A DNA stretch of 64,000 bases from the NCBI GenBank assembly GCA_028829895.1, contig CM054181.1, positions 43,764,759 to 43,828,758 on the forward strand. The letters are read 5' to 3'. The position numbers and the translations under genes were made by a program. The stretch comes from Sinotaia quadrata (lineage: Eukaryota > Mollusca > Gastropoda > Architaenioglossa > Viviparidae). Positions 1 through 11,506 of the stretch are shown here, piece by piece (the first letter of the stretch is position 1; each line of letters starts with the position of its first letter). The notes under the pieces were generated by a model, which saw only the letters and a list, made by a program, of their open reading frames with translations, was not told where the DNA came from and did no database searches.

Positions 1-499
1 ACATGTTTGGAGGAGATTGCAAATATATTTCCCTACACAAAACACAATGCATAAATTCATACAAGCAAATCATAAAAACAAGAATACAATTAATACTATA
101 AGAAGTGGATGTGTTTTTACCTTCTATGTAGACAAATGCATCAAAGACAGCGGGTTTTACTACTTTTTCATAATGACGTACACGGAAATATCGGAGGCAA
201 CGATGTTCATATGTTCTATGCTGTGGTCCTGTAAGTGAAGAATTTCGCACGTGTCAATGTATGTATGAAAGTACATGAATTAATCACGTGATCAGTCACA
301 TGGTGATGCTACAGGTTCGACCTACAGTTGGCTATTGTCCAGAAATTACATAATATGGGATGAGTCTCTCTCTGCCTATTGAATACAGCAAGGCATGTCG
401 GGAATGCCCTAACAAAGAAACTATCTTCGAAAATGCAAGTTAAAATTTGCAGAACTGGGTTAAGAGTTCACGACACCATTTCGTCTTGACTCTATCACA

Positions 500-687
500 G
501 CTGTGTATTTATGATTTCTGTGTTATCCAGTGTTTATCTATTCATTGCTGTGTATTTATGATTTCTGTGTTATCCAGTGTTTGTCTATTTATTGTTGTGT
601 ATTTATGATTTCTGTATTATCCAGTGTTTGTCTATTCATTGCTGTGTATTTATGATTTCTGTGTTACCCAGTGCTTATTTATATATA
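500..687. repeat. 47-bp minisatellite, 4 copies
   Basis: The unit beginning gctgtgtatttatgatttct recurs at 500, 547, 594 and 641, exactly 47 bp apart, with few substitutions. A short TA tract follows at about 680-695. Confidence 0.9.
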
Positions 688-1332
688 TATATATAAACAA
701 CCACAATATAAGACCAGATCTTTGTGCATTACTAAGTGTGCATAAACTGTATTTATTTTTATAATTTAAGGGTAAGATCCAATGCATCTAATAGTTGTTT
801 TAATAAAGTATAAAAGTTAAAACATTAAATATACAGGAGACAGCTGAGGGTGCAATTACTAGAAAGGTTTGCATGTAGCTAATGTTTCAGTTACTTTCAG
901 TTTATTGACTTTTTAGTAATAGCTGTCTCAAGATATTGTAAGTTTTATCTATGATGACCATGTTTTATATATTCTCATTATCTAGATCATTTTTCTTCCT
1001 GGAGGGACTATTTTGCTTACTGGCATATAGCAACAATAATTTATTTTTTTAAAAATGTTTTGCACTGGTCGGGTAGCTACAACATCATCATCCGACTCAA
1101 TAATTTGGAAAAAAATATTTCTTCTTTAATAATAAATTTAAAATTTATTAGACAGAAAAACCTGTCAGACAAAAACAATAATTCAGGAAGAGGATTTATT
1201 TTATTTTAAACATTTTTAGACTCTTCATTATGTGTGAAACAAATATTAACATAATTTGGTGCAATTTCTGTGCTTTTTATTTGTTTATCATTCTGTTGAT
1301 GGTGTTGTTCATGCTTTAGTGAGAGAGAGAGA

Positions 1333-1333
<1 letters not shown>

Positions 1334-1399
<66 letters not shown>
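1334..1399. repeat. (GT)n microsatellite
   Basis: About 33 uninterrupted GT dinucleotides run into GCGCGC and are preceded by a short GA run. The apparent ORFs through it on both strands are low-complexity artefacts. Confidence 0.97.
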
Positions 1400-1405
<6 letters not shown>

Positions 1406-1509
1406 CATGTGTGTACATTATTTTTTAAATATGTTAAAAATGGTAAATCACTGTCTCATTACTCTCTTTTAGCTCCCAATTTTGAAACAGCAATGATGGA
1501 AGCAATACT

Positions 1510-2010
1510 CAAATAAAATCCTCTAACAAAATCCTAACAAACAAATACAATTTTAAAACAGTAATGATGGAATGAATATTGAAATTAAATCCTCTAACAA
1601 ATTACTAACCAACAAGTACATTTTTTAAACATCAATGATAAAACCAACACTGAAATAAAATCCTCCAACAAAATATTAACAAACAAATACAATATTAAAA
1701 TGACAATGATAGAACCAATATTGAACCAAACTCCTCTAAAAATACTAACAAATATTTACAATTTTAAAAGCAAAGAAAGAACCAATATTGAAATAACATA
1801 TTCTAACAAATTACTAATAAACATTTACAATTTTAAAACAGCAAAGATCCTCTAATAAAATTAAGAAACAAACAAGCACAAATTTTAAAACCGCATGACA
1901 TTAGCAATATAAAATCATCTAACAAATTACTAAGAAACAGGTACAAATTTTAAAACAGCAATGATAGAACCAATATTGAAATAAAATCATCTAACAAAAT
2001 TCTACCAAAC
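1510..2010. repeat. Decayed ~70-bp tandem array next to exon 2057-2239
   Basis: Units containing the phrase tcctctaacaaa, then acaattttaaaac and aatgatagaaccaatattgaaa, recur about every 70-71 bp (near 1520, 1591, 1662 and on) for about seven degenerate copies, ending about 45 bp before the exon. Confidence 0.8.
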
Positions 2011-2056
2011 AAGTACAATGCTAAAACCTCACTATATGTGTCTTTAATGTCTTCAG

Positions 2057-2239
2057 ATGTCTACGCCATAAATGTCATTATGAGTGTGACAAACGTGAAC
2101 GAACCACCAGTTTTCGTGACCAAGCCCACACCGTATTTAGCCAGAGTGACGTCTTCAGCAGGAACGGGTTCCATAGTTATCAAACTGACTGCTGTGGACC
2201 CAGAATCAATTTCCAACGTTCAGTATCAGATTATGTCAG
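2057..2239 (+). CDS. Cadherin exon 1 of window
   Basis: The reading frame enters in phase 1 after acceptor tcttcag and leaves in phase 1 at donor gtaaga. It encodes the last beta strand of one EC repeat (NVIMSVTNVNEPPVF), whose linker is a degenerate VNEPP version of the calcium motif. It then encodes the first half of the next repeat, including the AVDPE motif and a VQYQIMS strand. The ATG codons here are internal and not a start. The split codon G|TG joins the next exon as Val. Confidence 0.88.
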
Positions 2240-2732
2240 GTAAGACAGAGTTTATACTTAGAGACGTAACTGGTTGTCTCACTGATTGTTCAGTGTATTA
2301 GGGGAGATCTGAGCTGGTACACATGTAAAAAAAAAAAAAATAGATCTGAACTCGTACACAGAGTGTGTTGTGTTGCACTTGAATGAACCATGAATTCCAT
2401 GAACTAAATAAAGGAAATGTAAAACAACTGTGTATGTGGGTGTGGCATGCTAGAGTGTGTTGTACTGTGCTGCAGTTGAATGAGCCATATCTACATGAGC
2501 TCGCTAAATAAAGGAAATGTTAAAACAACCAAACGTATTGCTATCTTGTTGCCCTGGCTGTCGTTCATCATCATCGTTCGTCACCATTGCCCATCCTTTG
2601 ACCCGAATTATCAGTCTTGATCCATTACATACTTATACTGTACTAAACATTGATGCAACATGTGTCTTTATACTGATTTCTAATAAAGTGTAGTTTGGCT
2701 TATTTAAATATTTATGTTATTATTTATACTAG
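2240..2732 (+). other. Intron with LTR-like fragment and 120-bp duplication
   Basis: Two related segments (about 2345-2430 and 2450-2535) each carry agtgtgttgt, a TTGAATGA(A/G)CCAT motif and ctaaataaaggaaatgt. The following stretch to about 2600 resembles the 3' end of the LTR family seen at 51888-52040: an AATAAA signal, then a gttgcc..ctg(g/c)c segment and repeated atcatcg/ttcgtca. I read it as an old LTR fragment. Confidence 0.4.
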
Positions 2733-3003
2733 TGAACCCTAGCAGCTTTTCCAGCGGTTTTCAAATTGGAACAGTATCAGAAACAGATCCCACCTATGGA
2801 TCAGTGACTTCATGCCAGGTGCGCACCAATGATGCTTCAGTCCTGAAGCCTGACGGTACAGACATAACGATCATCATCTCTGCAAGCGATGGCACAAATC
2901 CAACTCAGACTTCAGTTGCTGTACGGGTGGGGTTACGAGAACCCCAGATTTACCAGACCACTTTCATGGGCGTTATTGCAGAAAACAACCAACCCGATCA
3001 AAT
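2733..3003 (+). CDS. Cadherin exon 2 of window
   Basis: Acceptor is tatactag and the frame enters in phase 1. It completes the EC repeat opened in the previous exon (FQIGTVSETDP; DITIIISASDGTNPTQTS), then a degenerate linker VGLREPQIY, then the start of the next repeat (VIAENNQPDQ). I end the exon at the weak donor gtacta in phase 2. A better-looking donor (gtaaat, at 3011) lies 7 bases downstream, but using it would include an in-frame TAA at 3008-3010. Phase 2 matches the next exon exactly. Confidence 0.82.
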
Positions 3004-3072
3004 GTACTAAGTAAATTTTACGTTTCAGTGGCATAGCAAGTTTCTTCTTCTTCGGTTTTTGTTTGTTTGTGT

Positions 3073-3147
<75 letters not shown>

Positions 3148-4027
3148 CCTTGTGCATGGGCCACTTCGATGTATATGTTTTTATGTATATAACAATGAAC
3201 ACAATCATGTTAGTAAATCCTATGATATAGAACAATCGTTCAAATCAAATGTGAATCAAGTGTACATGTTCATACAACTCATTAAAGTCAAATGTGAGTG
3301 AAATTATGTATAAAATGTTCTAAATTATACTGATATAAAGTATCTTGACTGATGATAAAAATATAGTACTTCAGATTAGTGGAAGGATGGGAAGTGTATT
3401 GGTTTTAAATGTATTGATCTCAGAGTATATGGATCCAAAGTGTAGTAAATTATACTGAAATAAAGTTAATGTACTGATCTTAAAGTTCCTAATCCAAGTT
3501 AGTTTAATGTCTACAGTAGTGCATCAAAACATTTCTAATTTTAAATTATATTATCTAATGTGCAGTGTACTGATCTTTAAATTTAGTAATCTACAGTATG
3601 TTGATTTTCTTTCTAATGTAGGGATCTACAATATATTGATCTATATATAATTCTTAAAATGTACTTATCATAAGTGTACTAATCCAAAGTTAAATCACTG
3701 ATCTAAATATACTGTTCTAAAATAATCTAAAGTTAATGTACAAATTTTAAGTGTACCCATCTATATTCAGTGTTCTAATCTTAAAGGGTACACAATAAAA
3801 AAGATTTACTGATCTTAAATGCTAAGTATATTAATCAGGTTCAACTTTATAATGTAAAACTGTCTTTTCACACTATTATATTTTCATCTTCAAGTTGATG
3901 TTCTAAAATAGTTGTGGTTGTGAAAATGTTATTGCTTTTTTTTTCCACTTTAATTGATAATATTGATCTAGAGATTTCATTTATGATTAAACACAGATGT
4001 TCATTTGAACTCGTCTTGTTGCACTAG
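3004..4027 (+). other. Intron with (GT)n and old short repeats
   Basis: A long GT tract lies near the donor. From about 3330 to 3840 the sequence is a heavily decayed series of short units built on tgatctaaagt / aatctaaagtta. No coding signal is seen. Confidence 0.7.
3073..3146. repeat. (GT)n microsatellite
   Basis: About 37 uninterrupted TG dinucleotides, about 70 bp downstream of a splice donor. Confidence 0.97.
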
Positions 4028-4178
4028 AGTTTACAATCAGGGTTCAGAGAACAGTCCACTGGTGATCCAGGTAAAAACATTCCAAGAAGGAGAGTTGACC
4101 TATGAACTACGGAGTAGCAGTGGTACTGAGTCTGGAAAGTTCTATGTTGGTGGTGATGGCATCGTACGAAGCAGAATG
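4028..4178 (+). CDS. Cadherin exon 3 of window
   Basis: Acceptor gcactag; one base (A) completes an Ile codon split as AT|A. It encodes the central part of an EC repeat: SPLVIQVKTFQEGELTYEL, then a GKFYVGGDGIV strand pair, which is the usual 'F.i...G.i' cadherin position. It ends in phase 0 at donor gtgggt. Confidence 0.85.
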
Positions 4179-4612
4179 GTGGGTTCACGTGTTGTTCAGT
4201 CTCATTTAAAAAGAAATGAAATGGTTGAAAATGTAAAACTTGGAATAAAATATGAGATTTTAAGAGTTTGATTAATCTGTCAATAAGACTAACTTACAGT
4301 TTAGGAATTGATTTGAGATATGTTTAGTCACAAATGTGTGAATATCCAGAGTTAGGAATGGGGGAAGGATAAAAAATATACATATTTGGTACAGAACTGA
4401 AACCAAGAATAGTGTATAAATACTTTAATGGACAACTTAATATTTTAATATGCATATTATAATTAAAGAATTTATTTCTACATCATAAAATTTTGAATTT
4501 ACATATAAACTGTTTTAATTTATCAAGAATTTAATTATTGTAACAGTATTCTATATTAGATATGTGAAATACAAAATTAAAAGTAGAAAGTTCCTTAAAT
4601 CTAACTCATGAC

Positions 4613-4624
<12 letters not shown>

Positions 4625-4690
<66 letters not shown>
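4625..4690. repeat. (GA)n microsatellite
   Basis: About 33 uninterrupted GA dinucleotides, preceded by a TA run. Confidence 0.97.
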
Positions 4691-4693
<3 letters not shown>

Positions 4694-4889
4694 ATATTAT
4701 TGTTATAAGTATTTTTAAACTCGTCATGCACATTTTCAACAGTTTTCAAAAACGGCAAACACAAATATCTGGGACACAACTTCCCTTTTATTTTCATTTC
4801 TTTCTTCAACATCTAAACCTGACAAGTGTAGACTTTACATCTTCAGAGCAGTAACGAGAGGCATCAGAATCCGGGTCTGGTTAGATTAG

Positions 4890-5112
4890 TGGTCAAGATC
4901 TCACTATAACCCAGCCAATCATTTTATGGGCCAAGATTTAGTTATAATCCAACCAGCTATCCAGACTATGGGCCAAGATCTAGATATGATCCAATAGCCA
5001 ATCAGCTTATGGGCCTTGGTGTACCTTTAAATCAGCCATCCACCAGCTTATGGTTCAGATCTATATTTAACTCAAATAGCCAACCGGCTTATGAGCCATG
5101 ATCTAAGATCAG
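4890..5112. repeat. Decayed ~57-bp tandem array
   Basis: About four units carry the pattern 'ggccaagatct..atataatccaa..agccaatcagcttatggg'. They are clear by eye at about 4893, 4928, 4975 and 5037. Confidence 0.7.
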
Positions 5113-5490
5113 GCTAGTCCAACTAGTAGCCCGAGGGGCTGCATGCAGCGCGCAACATTAGGTTTTGCGGTCCTTGAAGACAAAAATAATAAAGAACAAA
5201 ACTGAATCTTAAAATAAGCGACTGCAGAAATTGTATGCTCGATGATTCTTCAGCACTAGAGAGTGTACTGACTGCCCTACACGCGTTGTGCTTATCACTT
5301 CCTGTGAAGGCATCTCTTTCTTTCACCATCTATCCTTTCTTGTGCTGGCGATTGTCTTGATTTGGCATGAAAGCTGTAGGTTCTCAGTGTTTTCGCCACG
5401 TGTTTTGGTGGCTTTTGAAGTCTAATCATTGTATTTATTTATTTTCGCACTCCTATTGAAAATCTGAGTGGTAAGAAGGACTGATAGAAG

Positions 5491-5925
5491 AGGAAAATTG
5501 AAGATAAAAATAGAAGTTGTAAGGATACATGGGAACTGGACAATTTCATCATAAATAATAATGGCAGGACGGAGTGGCTTGTTTGTGTACAGGTAATAGC
5601 AGTTTGCAAGGAGTATAATGTTAAGAGACACTACAGTACATCACACGAAAAACAGTTGACAAAATACGAGGGAAATGCTAGAGCCGCAGTTTTTAAGACT
5701 TAAAAAAAAACTTCATACACCAGACGTGTGTTTGTCAAGCTCTCAGCAAATACGACTGCTATGTTAAGTGCTTTCTACAGCATATCATTGGAACGTGCAA
5801 TGAACATGGAAGCCTTTAGGGGTGGTGAAATTGTTATAAAGTGTGCATTTATCATTGAAGAAGTCTTTGGTGAAAGACGTTTGTGTAAAAAATTACCAAC
5901 TTTTTTACAAAGTTAACTTGACCTA
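5491..5925 (+). pseudogene. Broken BED-finger hAT-family transposase fragment (ZBED5/GTF2IRD2-like)
   Basis: From about 5491 one frame reads a BED-type zinc-finger region similar to the N-terminus of hAT-derived ZBED5/GTF2IRD2 proteins. Visible features are a WELDNFIINNNG strand, a metal site in which the first Cys of CxxC is replaced by Trp (LVCVQ keeps one Cys), and KRHYSTSH supplying the His pair. The frame ends in a stop at about 5700, and the match continues in another frame (ISLERAMNMEAFRGGEIVIK). It is truncated soon after. It lies in an intron of the cadherin gene and is non-functional. GC-richer sequence at 5128-5175 (agcccgaggggctgcatgc) may be part of a related insertion. Confidence 0.6.
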
Positions 5926-7559
5926 AATTGTAGAATTTCGTCCTCCTGGTGGGATAAAGATGAGTGACATCAGAGATGGGGTGCTCACACATTCACTTCA
6001 GTGGGTCACTTACAGTCCTCACTCTAGTCTGTAGTAACTCATTTTAGGATTTTCAAAATCGAACATAGAATAAAAAGTAACGAAGAAGAAGAAAGAAGCA
6101 TCACCAGATTTTCCTGGAAAGGCAACAATATTCTTAAGCATTTTGACTCAACTCACATTGACTACGGTATATCTTTTTTTAAATAACTCATCAGATTCAT
6201 CTTAGCAAATATACAATTCTATTATTTGGTTCTCTCAGCTTGACTGATTAGCATTACCTCATTACTATAGGTAAACAATAAAACTACACTATCCACTTCC
6301 ATTATAAATTATGTACTTATTAATACACAATCAAATATAATTAAACAAAGTGGTATTTCAAAGATCAAAAGTATGCTATGAAAATCTCTCAAACAATATG
6401 ATGACATTCTTCAGAAAATCTAATCTGTGGCCCCAAGCTTGCTATAAAGTTTCCAAATAGTGGCTACACACATTAGTTGTAAAACACATTAATAATAAAT
6501 CACAAAGTTTCCAAATAGTGACTACACACATTAGTTGTAAAACACATTAATCATAAATCACATGGTGCTCTCTAATGAATCAAAATATAACATAAGAAAA
6601 TCTTTCAGTTATGAAACATCTTACATAATTATAAATAAGAATAAAATACATTACTACCAGATGAAAAAACATTAAAGATTATAAGCTAATATTTGCAACT
6701 CTGAATTCTCTACTCACACATATGGCCTTTACCATGCTCACTTAGAGGGGGGATGTTTGGAAAAAAATGTCTTGGTACATTGAAGGAATTTTGAACAGTA
6801 GTAATATTTCCTACAAATTAGGCTTGCACTCCATACTCCTCAAATTCTATTGGCCAACTGCAGAGAGCCATTAATCAGCCATTGGTCAATTATGATTTAA
6901 CTCTATCAGTTAACTATGGTCACTAAGTGTCATTTACTGCCATAATTAATATGGTTAGTGATACAATATGAAGTGGGTTGGTATACCTATTTTTGGAGAT
7001 ACTGGACACAGGATTTCTAAAAATAGTGCTGATCTGTTTTAGCATGAGATGTCGCCTCATCAAAATCTAGAAAATAGTTTTCACAAAATGTTGCATTTAA
7101 TGTGCAGAGCAAGTCTGCTTTAAACATCATTACATTAGCATCAATATCAAGAATAAAACTGCACCATATTTTATTATATAAATCCATACAAAAGAATATA
7201 TATATATATAACAAATAGCATTGAAATTTAGTCACTCCCAGGCTCAGAAGATAATTGATTGTTCTGTCTGCCTATCTATCCATCTATCTATCTTTGGTAC
7301 CTATCAAGAATATACATTTCATTAGCATCAGTATAATAATAATTATTATTTCAGACTTCATCATTTTTGCCCTCATGATGCATGGGCCATAACAGACTTG
7401 TTTCCTGCAAACAAAGCCACCACCTACAATATACCCCTCTTTTATCCTTTTCAGTGCTATATAATTCACCCTTTACATCTTTCCCTATATACAATACTTT
7501 TCTAGTTTATTAACCCTCTTTCACCCACTCATTCTTACTTTCTCTACTTCATTCTTCTT

Positions 7560-7720
7560 CAATATATTGTAAACTTATGTGCCATTTTAGGACCTAAATC
7601 TTAAGTCAATTTTCTTTAAGTATATTTTAGGATTGATACTGATTCCCTTCTGTTGTGTTTATTTTTTATTTTAGGACTGAGGTACTAATTCCTTTTTTCT
7701 TTGTGTGATTTGTTATTTAG
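7560..7720 (+). repeat. Tandem copies of the exon-4 splice-acceptor region
   Basis: Three roughly 62-bp units each end in a pyrimidine-rich run and ttttaggac/ttttaggat/ttatttagac; the last is the true acceptor of exon 7721-7819. The shared phrase after the AG (gga.tgatactgattcc / ggactgaggtactaattcc) shows they are copies. Confidence 0.6.
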
Positions 7721-7819
7721 ACTCTAGACCTGGAGCACCTTACATCAAGTACAGAACAGATGACTCTCATTGTCAGGCAGTTGATAGGGACTACAACTAC
7801 ATTGTCAAGTACAGGCACG
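7721..7819 (+). CDS. Cadherin exon 4 of window
   Basis: This 33-codon exon has phase 0 on both sides: acceptor ttatttag and donor gtagga. It encodes TLDLEHLTSSTEQMTLIVRQ and a Thr/Ser-rich segment. The LDLE motif is the cadherin LDYE/LDRE position that follows the 'G.i' strand of the previous exon. Confidence 0.82.
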
Positions 7820-8881
7820 GTAGGAATTGCAGAGGTTTTTCTAAAACTGATAATGTGATGTGAGAATATATTTTAGCTATTAAACTTTGCATGCATGATA
7901 TTATTTTAGAGTGAATGCATTTATTAAATTTATGATTTCTTTTCAGTTCTGACAGATTCTTAGAGTTATTTTACTGGTTTCTTATTTGTTTGGTATTTTT
8001 AAGGAAAAATACTTTCACTAAATTCATGCAAGGTAAGGTTATTTTAATATTATTAATTTTTAAATTTTACAAAGAATTATTTTACTATTATTATTTTTCA
8101 AATTTTACAAAGAATTATTTTACTATTATTATTTTTTAAATTTTTCAAAGAATTATTTTACTATTATTATTTTTCAAATTTTACAAAGAATTATTTTACT
8201 ATTATTATTTTTCAAATTTTACAAAGAATTATTTTACTATTATTATTTTTCAAATTTTACAAAGAATTATTTTACTATTATTATTTTTCAAATTTTGCAA
8301 AGAATTCTTTCACTGAATTCATACAATGCCAATTTATCTTACTAATACTACTCATTCTTGTTTAATTTTAGGAAGAATTATTTTTTTAATGCAAGGTATA
8401 TCGCAAGTTTATAAATGATTGACCCGTATACTTTTCTAATATCACTCCTATAATAGTTTAAAGTGTTTCATGTGCATCATAAAGTATATGACTAATTATG
8501 TTATATTTGTATGTTAAATAAAGTATGCATACACATTGCTTTTAATTGAAATCATAATGTATTATATGGTATAAACAAAATTATTTATGTTCTGCGCATA
8601 AAGACTACAAACAAAATATGGTTTGGGCTTTGAATAAGTTATTAAAAGGTGCATTGTGCTGGATCAGTAGATATAATTTTCAAATGGAGAATAACATTTT
8701 AGCAGTGTTAATCCATACATCTAAAGATATGTATAAAACTATATTGTGTGCATATATTTAAATATATACTATCTTTTTACCTATACCCATATTCAAAATG
8801 TTTTTAAATATATACTGTCATTCTACCTATTCCCATATTCAACCTGCTAATTTTGTGTTGTATTATGTTCTCTGTGTGCAG
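7820..8881 (+). other. Intron with 38-bp minisatellite
   Basis: Contains the array at about 8050-8310. It also holds a 45-bp duplication at about 8758-8850 (aaatatatact.tc.ttctacctat(a/t)cccatattcaa), ending about 30 bp before the next acceptor. Confidence 0.75.
8050..8310. repeat. 38-bp minisatellite, 6-7 copies
   Basis: The unit tttttcaaattttacaaaga followed by attattttactattatta recurs at 38-bp spacing (for example acaaag at 8183 and 8221). It is entirely AT-rich. Confidence 0.9.
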
Positions 8882-8990
8882 GTCATTGTGACAGCACTGG
8901 ATATGAATGACAATGCACCTGTCTTTGATATTCCACAGTATACAACAAGAATTAGTGAAGATACTGCTATTGGTGTTTCTATTCTTGAAG
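8882..8990 (+). CDS. Cadherin exon 5 of window
   Basis: Enters in phase 0 after acceptor tgtgcag. It encodes VIVTALDMNDNAPVFDIPQY, containing a canonical DxNDNAPVF calcium-binding linker, then the A strand of the next repeat (TTRISEDTAIGVSILE). It leaves in phase 1 at a weak donor, gtttct. The codon G|TG completes as Val in the next exon. Confidence 0.92.
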
Positions 8991-9259
8991 GTTTCTATTG
9001 CCGTTTGCTATAATTGTGGATTTCAGTACAGTACAGTGCGTGTCATGATTGACACCTAACTAGTCTATAAATTCCCCTGAATTGGGTCAATAACAGTTAA
9101 TGAGTTATATGAATGAAGAAATTCTTCTTCTTCTGTTCTTGAAGGTTTCTAGTCATTTGTTTTAATTGTGGATTTAAGTAAAATGTTTTAATATAAATCC
9201 TAAAAATGTGGATCAAATCAATTATAGTTATTATTTAAAAAAAATTATTTTCATTTCAG
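8991..9259 (+). other. Short intron with duplicated donor region
   Basis: 9132-9180 repeats the sequence across the exon-5 donor (8978-9028): tct(a/g)ttcttgaaggtttcta, then a similar ...ttgt.(t/a)taattgtggattt. The copy carries the last four exon codons and the donor, 154 bp downstream. Confidence 0.8.
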
Positions 9260-9398
9260 TGAAGGCCTCTGATCGTGACTCAGGAAGCAATTCTATAATT
9301 GATTATTCTTTCATCGAGGCACCAAACACAACAGACAGTTTTAACATCACCACAGTGCAAAGAGGCACTGATTACATTGGTATCATCAGGGTTAAAAA
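9260..9398 (+). CDS. Cadherin exon 6 of window
   Basis: Phase 1 entry after acceptor catttcag; phase 2 exit at donor gtcagt. It encodes VKASDRDSGSNSIIDYSF, the DRDxGxNxxI calcium motif, followed by three potential N-glycosylation sites (NTT, NIT and nearby), and ends in strand YIGIIRVKK. Confidence 0.9.
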
Positions 9399-11506
9399 GT
9401 CAGTCTTTTCCTTTATTTCTCAGCTTTTATGGTTGAAACTATGTGTTTATGTAATTTTTCTTTTGTCTCTAATAAAAAAACCCAAAATTTAAAAAGTACA
9501 AATAGGTAAAGAATTTTTATTCTTAAAGTGGTTTACAGTTGTAACTGAAAAAAGTCTGCATTGATGCATTTGAATGATTAGATACTAGAATAATCACATT
9601 ACAAATGTGTGATTGTACTTTATTTTCATAGAATATTTTGCTAACATGTGATTCAGCAGATAAAACATTTTTTTAAAAACTATTCATGAAAAGCAACTTG
9701 AGTGGGTAAGGTACAATCTCATTTCATTTAAATTATGGGCCTTGTCTTTTGCACACCTAGATTACCTTAATCATATATGTTTATTCTTTGATATAGTGTG
9801 AATGAGTAAAGATTACAATTATTAAATATAATTTAATATAATTTTAATTACTAAACAGATATTATTAATTAAAACCTCTTCAGTAGAGCTAACTCTAAAG
9901 TCTTCAATGCACAGTTTAACAATAACTACAGTTTAAGAAAGGGGCTAGATTGATTTGGTTTTCAATTTCAGACAAGTATTGCAATTACGATGTACATATA
10001 ATTTAAACAATTTTTCCAAATATTTCATAAATATAGAATTCTTTTATAGACCGATTAAAATTTTGTACAACATAAGGCTATTGCTTTATATGTTTACATT
10101 TCATTGATAATTATTATCTGAAGTGAAAGTCTGAGGGCCTTTTCCATTCTTCTTTGCTTGTGTTGTAAATTTAATTATATTTATTGAATTTTAGATTAGT
10201 AAAATTGAATATAAATATATCGAAAATGGTCGATTGCAAACACGCAGCTACCATAGATGCTATAGGGCTTTGGTCTTTTCAATATGGCGGACGTTTGGTG
10301 ACATTGAATTTGCCCTTTTGTGCTCTCCCTATATAGAGTTCAATGGTGTGGACAGCCACAGACTTAGCTGTTTACAAAAAATTATCTCATTTTCCCCACT
10401 TTAGGTATTAACACCATAAAGTAAATCCATTGATATTTAAAATAATACCATACTAGTGAATCTATTGGTATTTAAAATAACAACATAATGCTAGCGAATG
10501 CATTGGTGTTTAAAATACACCACTCTAGTAAATGCATTTTATAACATCTTACTAGTGAATGCATGATATTTAAAATACATCATACTAGTAAAAGCATTTG
10601 ATACTTAAAATAACATATCATTAGTGAATGCATGGTTTTTAAAATAACATCATGCTAGTGAATGCATTGATATTTAAAATAACATCGTTTTAGTGCATGC
10701 ATTGTTATTTAAAATTACAAATGAAACAACTGAATGTCTGGCAAGCATTGAAACATAATCAATTGTGCTAGGAAGGATAGCACAGTCTTGGACTAAACTG
10801 ATGGATATTTTAAAAAATAAATTTTGAAAGCTACTTTTTAAATGAAACAAATAAGTACAGAATGAAAATAGTAATACTAACATGACCAAGCTACATCATA
10901 TGCTGATGATAACCAACATAATTGTACTCAACTTTCATAAATGATAAACAAAATCTTGGTTTAATTTTTCATTTTAAAATTGATGTAATGATTTAATATA
11001 TTTAAATAAGTCTAATCACTGATCAGGCTGTGATAATGATAAATAAAGTCACACAAGTCAGACAAAGAAAAGAAAGATTACCCACAAATGAAATAAAAAG
11101 TATGAATTTTCAAATTTTCAAATGTAATACTATATGTGTTACAACAGCAAAAGAGAAATAATTTCATTTGACCTAGGCAATCACATAAAATCAAATCTGA
11201 TTTAACTAACAGAATTTTGCTCCCTTTTCATAACATTACCAGAATGACATTGCATAGCATTAACGTCATTTTTTTTATATGAAAGAGAGAAAGCTAGTAA
11301 CATTTGCAGTATTTTAAAAATTAACACAGTTAATAACACAAGTCTATTGCACTATTAACTATATATATATATATATAAGTAAACCATCAGTAACAACAAT
11401 AAAATGTGTGAGACACATGTATCCTAGATAAAAGATGAATTTTGCATATTATCTTTGCTTATTATAGCATTTATTGGTGTGTAAAATATAATTAAACATT
11501 CAACAG
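9399..11506 (+). other. Intron with 43-bp tandem array
   Basis: Apart from the array at about 10400-10715, this is unique-looking AT-rich sequence. A GC-richer patch at 10225-10365 could be an old insertion that I cannot identify. A short TA run lies at 11361-11378. Confidence 0.7.
10400..10715. repeat. ~43-bp tandem array, about 7-8 degenerate copies
   Basis: The unit combines atttaaaataacatcatact and agtgaatgcattgat. Spacing varies from about 38 to 48 bp through small deletions. Confidence 0.85.

Larger units (their letters stand above)
1..2056. other. Upstream intron or 5' flank, no supported exon
   Basis: I find no cadherin-like coding segment here. Because exon 2057-2239 starts in phase 1 in the middle of a cadherin repeat, at least one more exon must lie upstream, and this stretch is probably intron. 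It holds a 47-bp minisatellite, a GT microsatellite and a decayed 70-bp tandem array, described separately. Confidence 0.6.
4179..7720 (+). other. Intron holding (GA)n, decayed tandem repeats and a hAT remnant
   Basis: Beyond the features listed separately, 6448-6562 is a 58-bp tandem duplication (gtttccaaatagtg(g/a)ctaca...), and 7197-7210 and 7268-7292 are short TA and tatc runs. I see no cadherin exon in this intron. Flanking exon phases (0 to 0) are compatible without one. Confidence 0.75.

Noticed and set aside
17..238. Open frame followed by a strong donor-like gtaagt (about 231) as a possible upstream exon
   Set aside because: No cadherin motif in any frame, no clear acceptor giving the required phase-1 exit, and the content does not fit the repeat half expected before exon 2057-2239.
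1206..1516. ORFs of Cys-Val or His-Thr runs
   Set aside because: They are translations of the GT microsatellite; the same applies to ORFs at 2933-3301, 4612-4854, 54511-54723 and 62131-62556.
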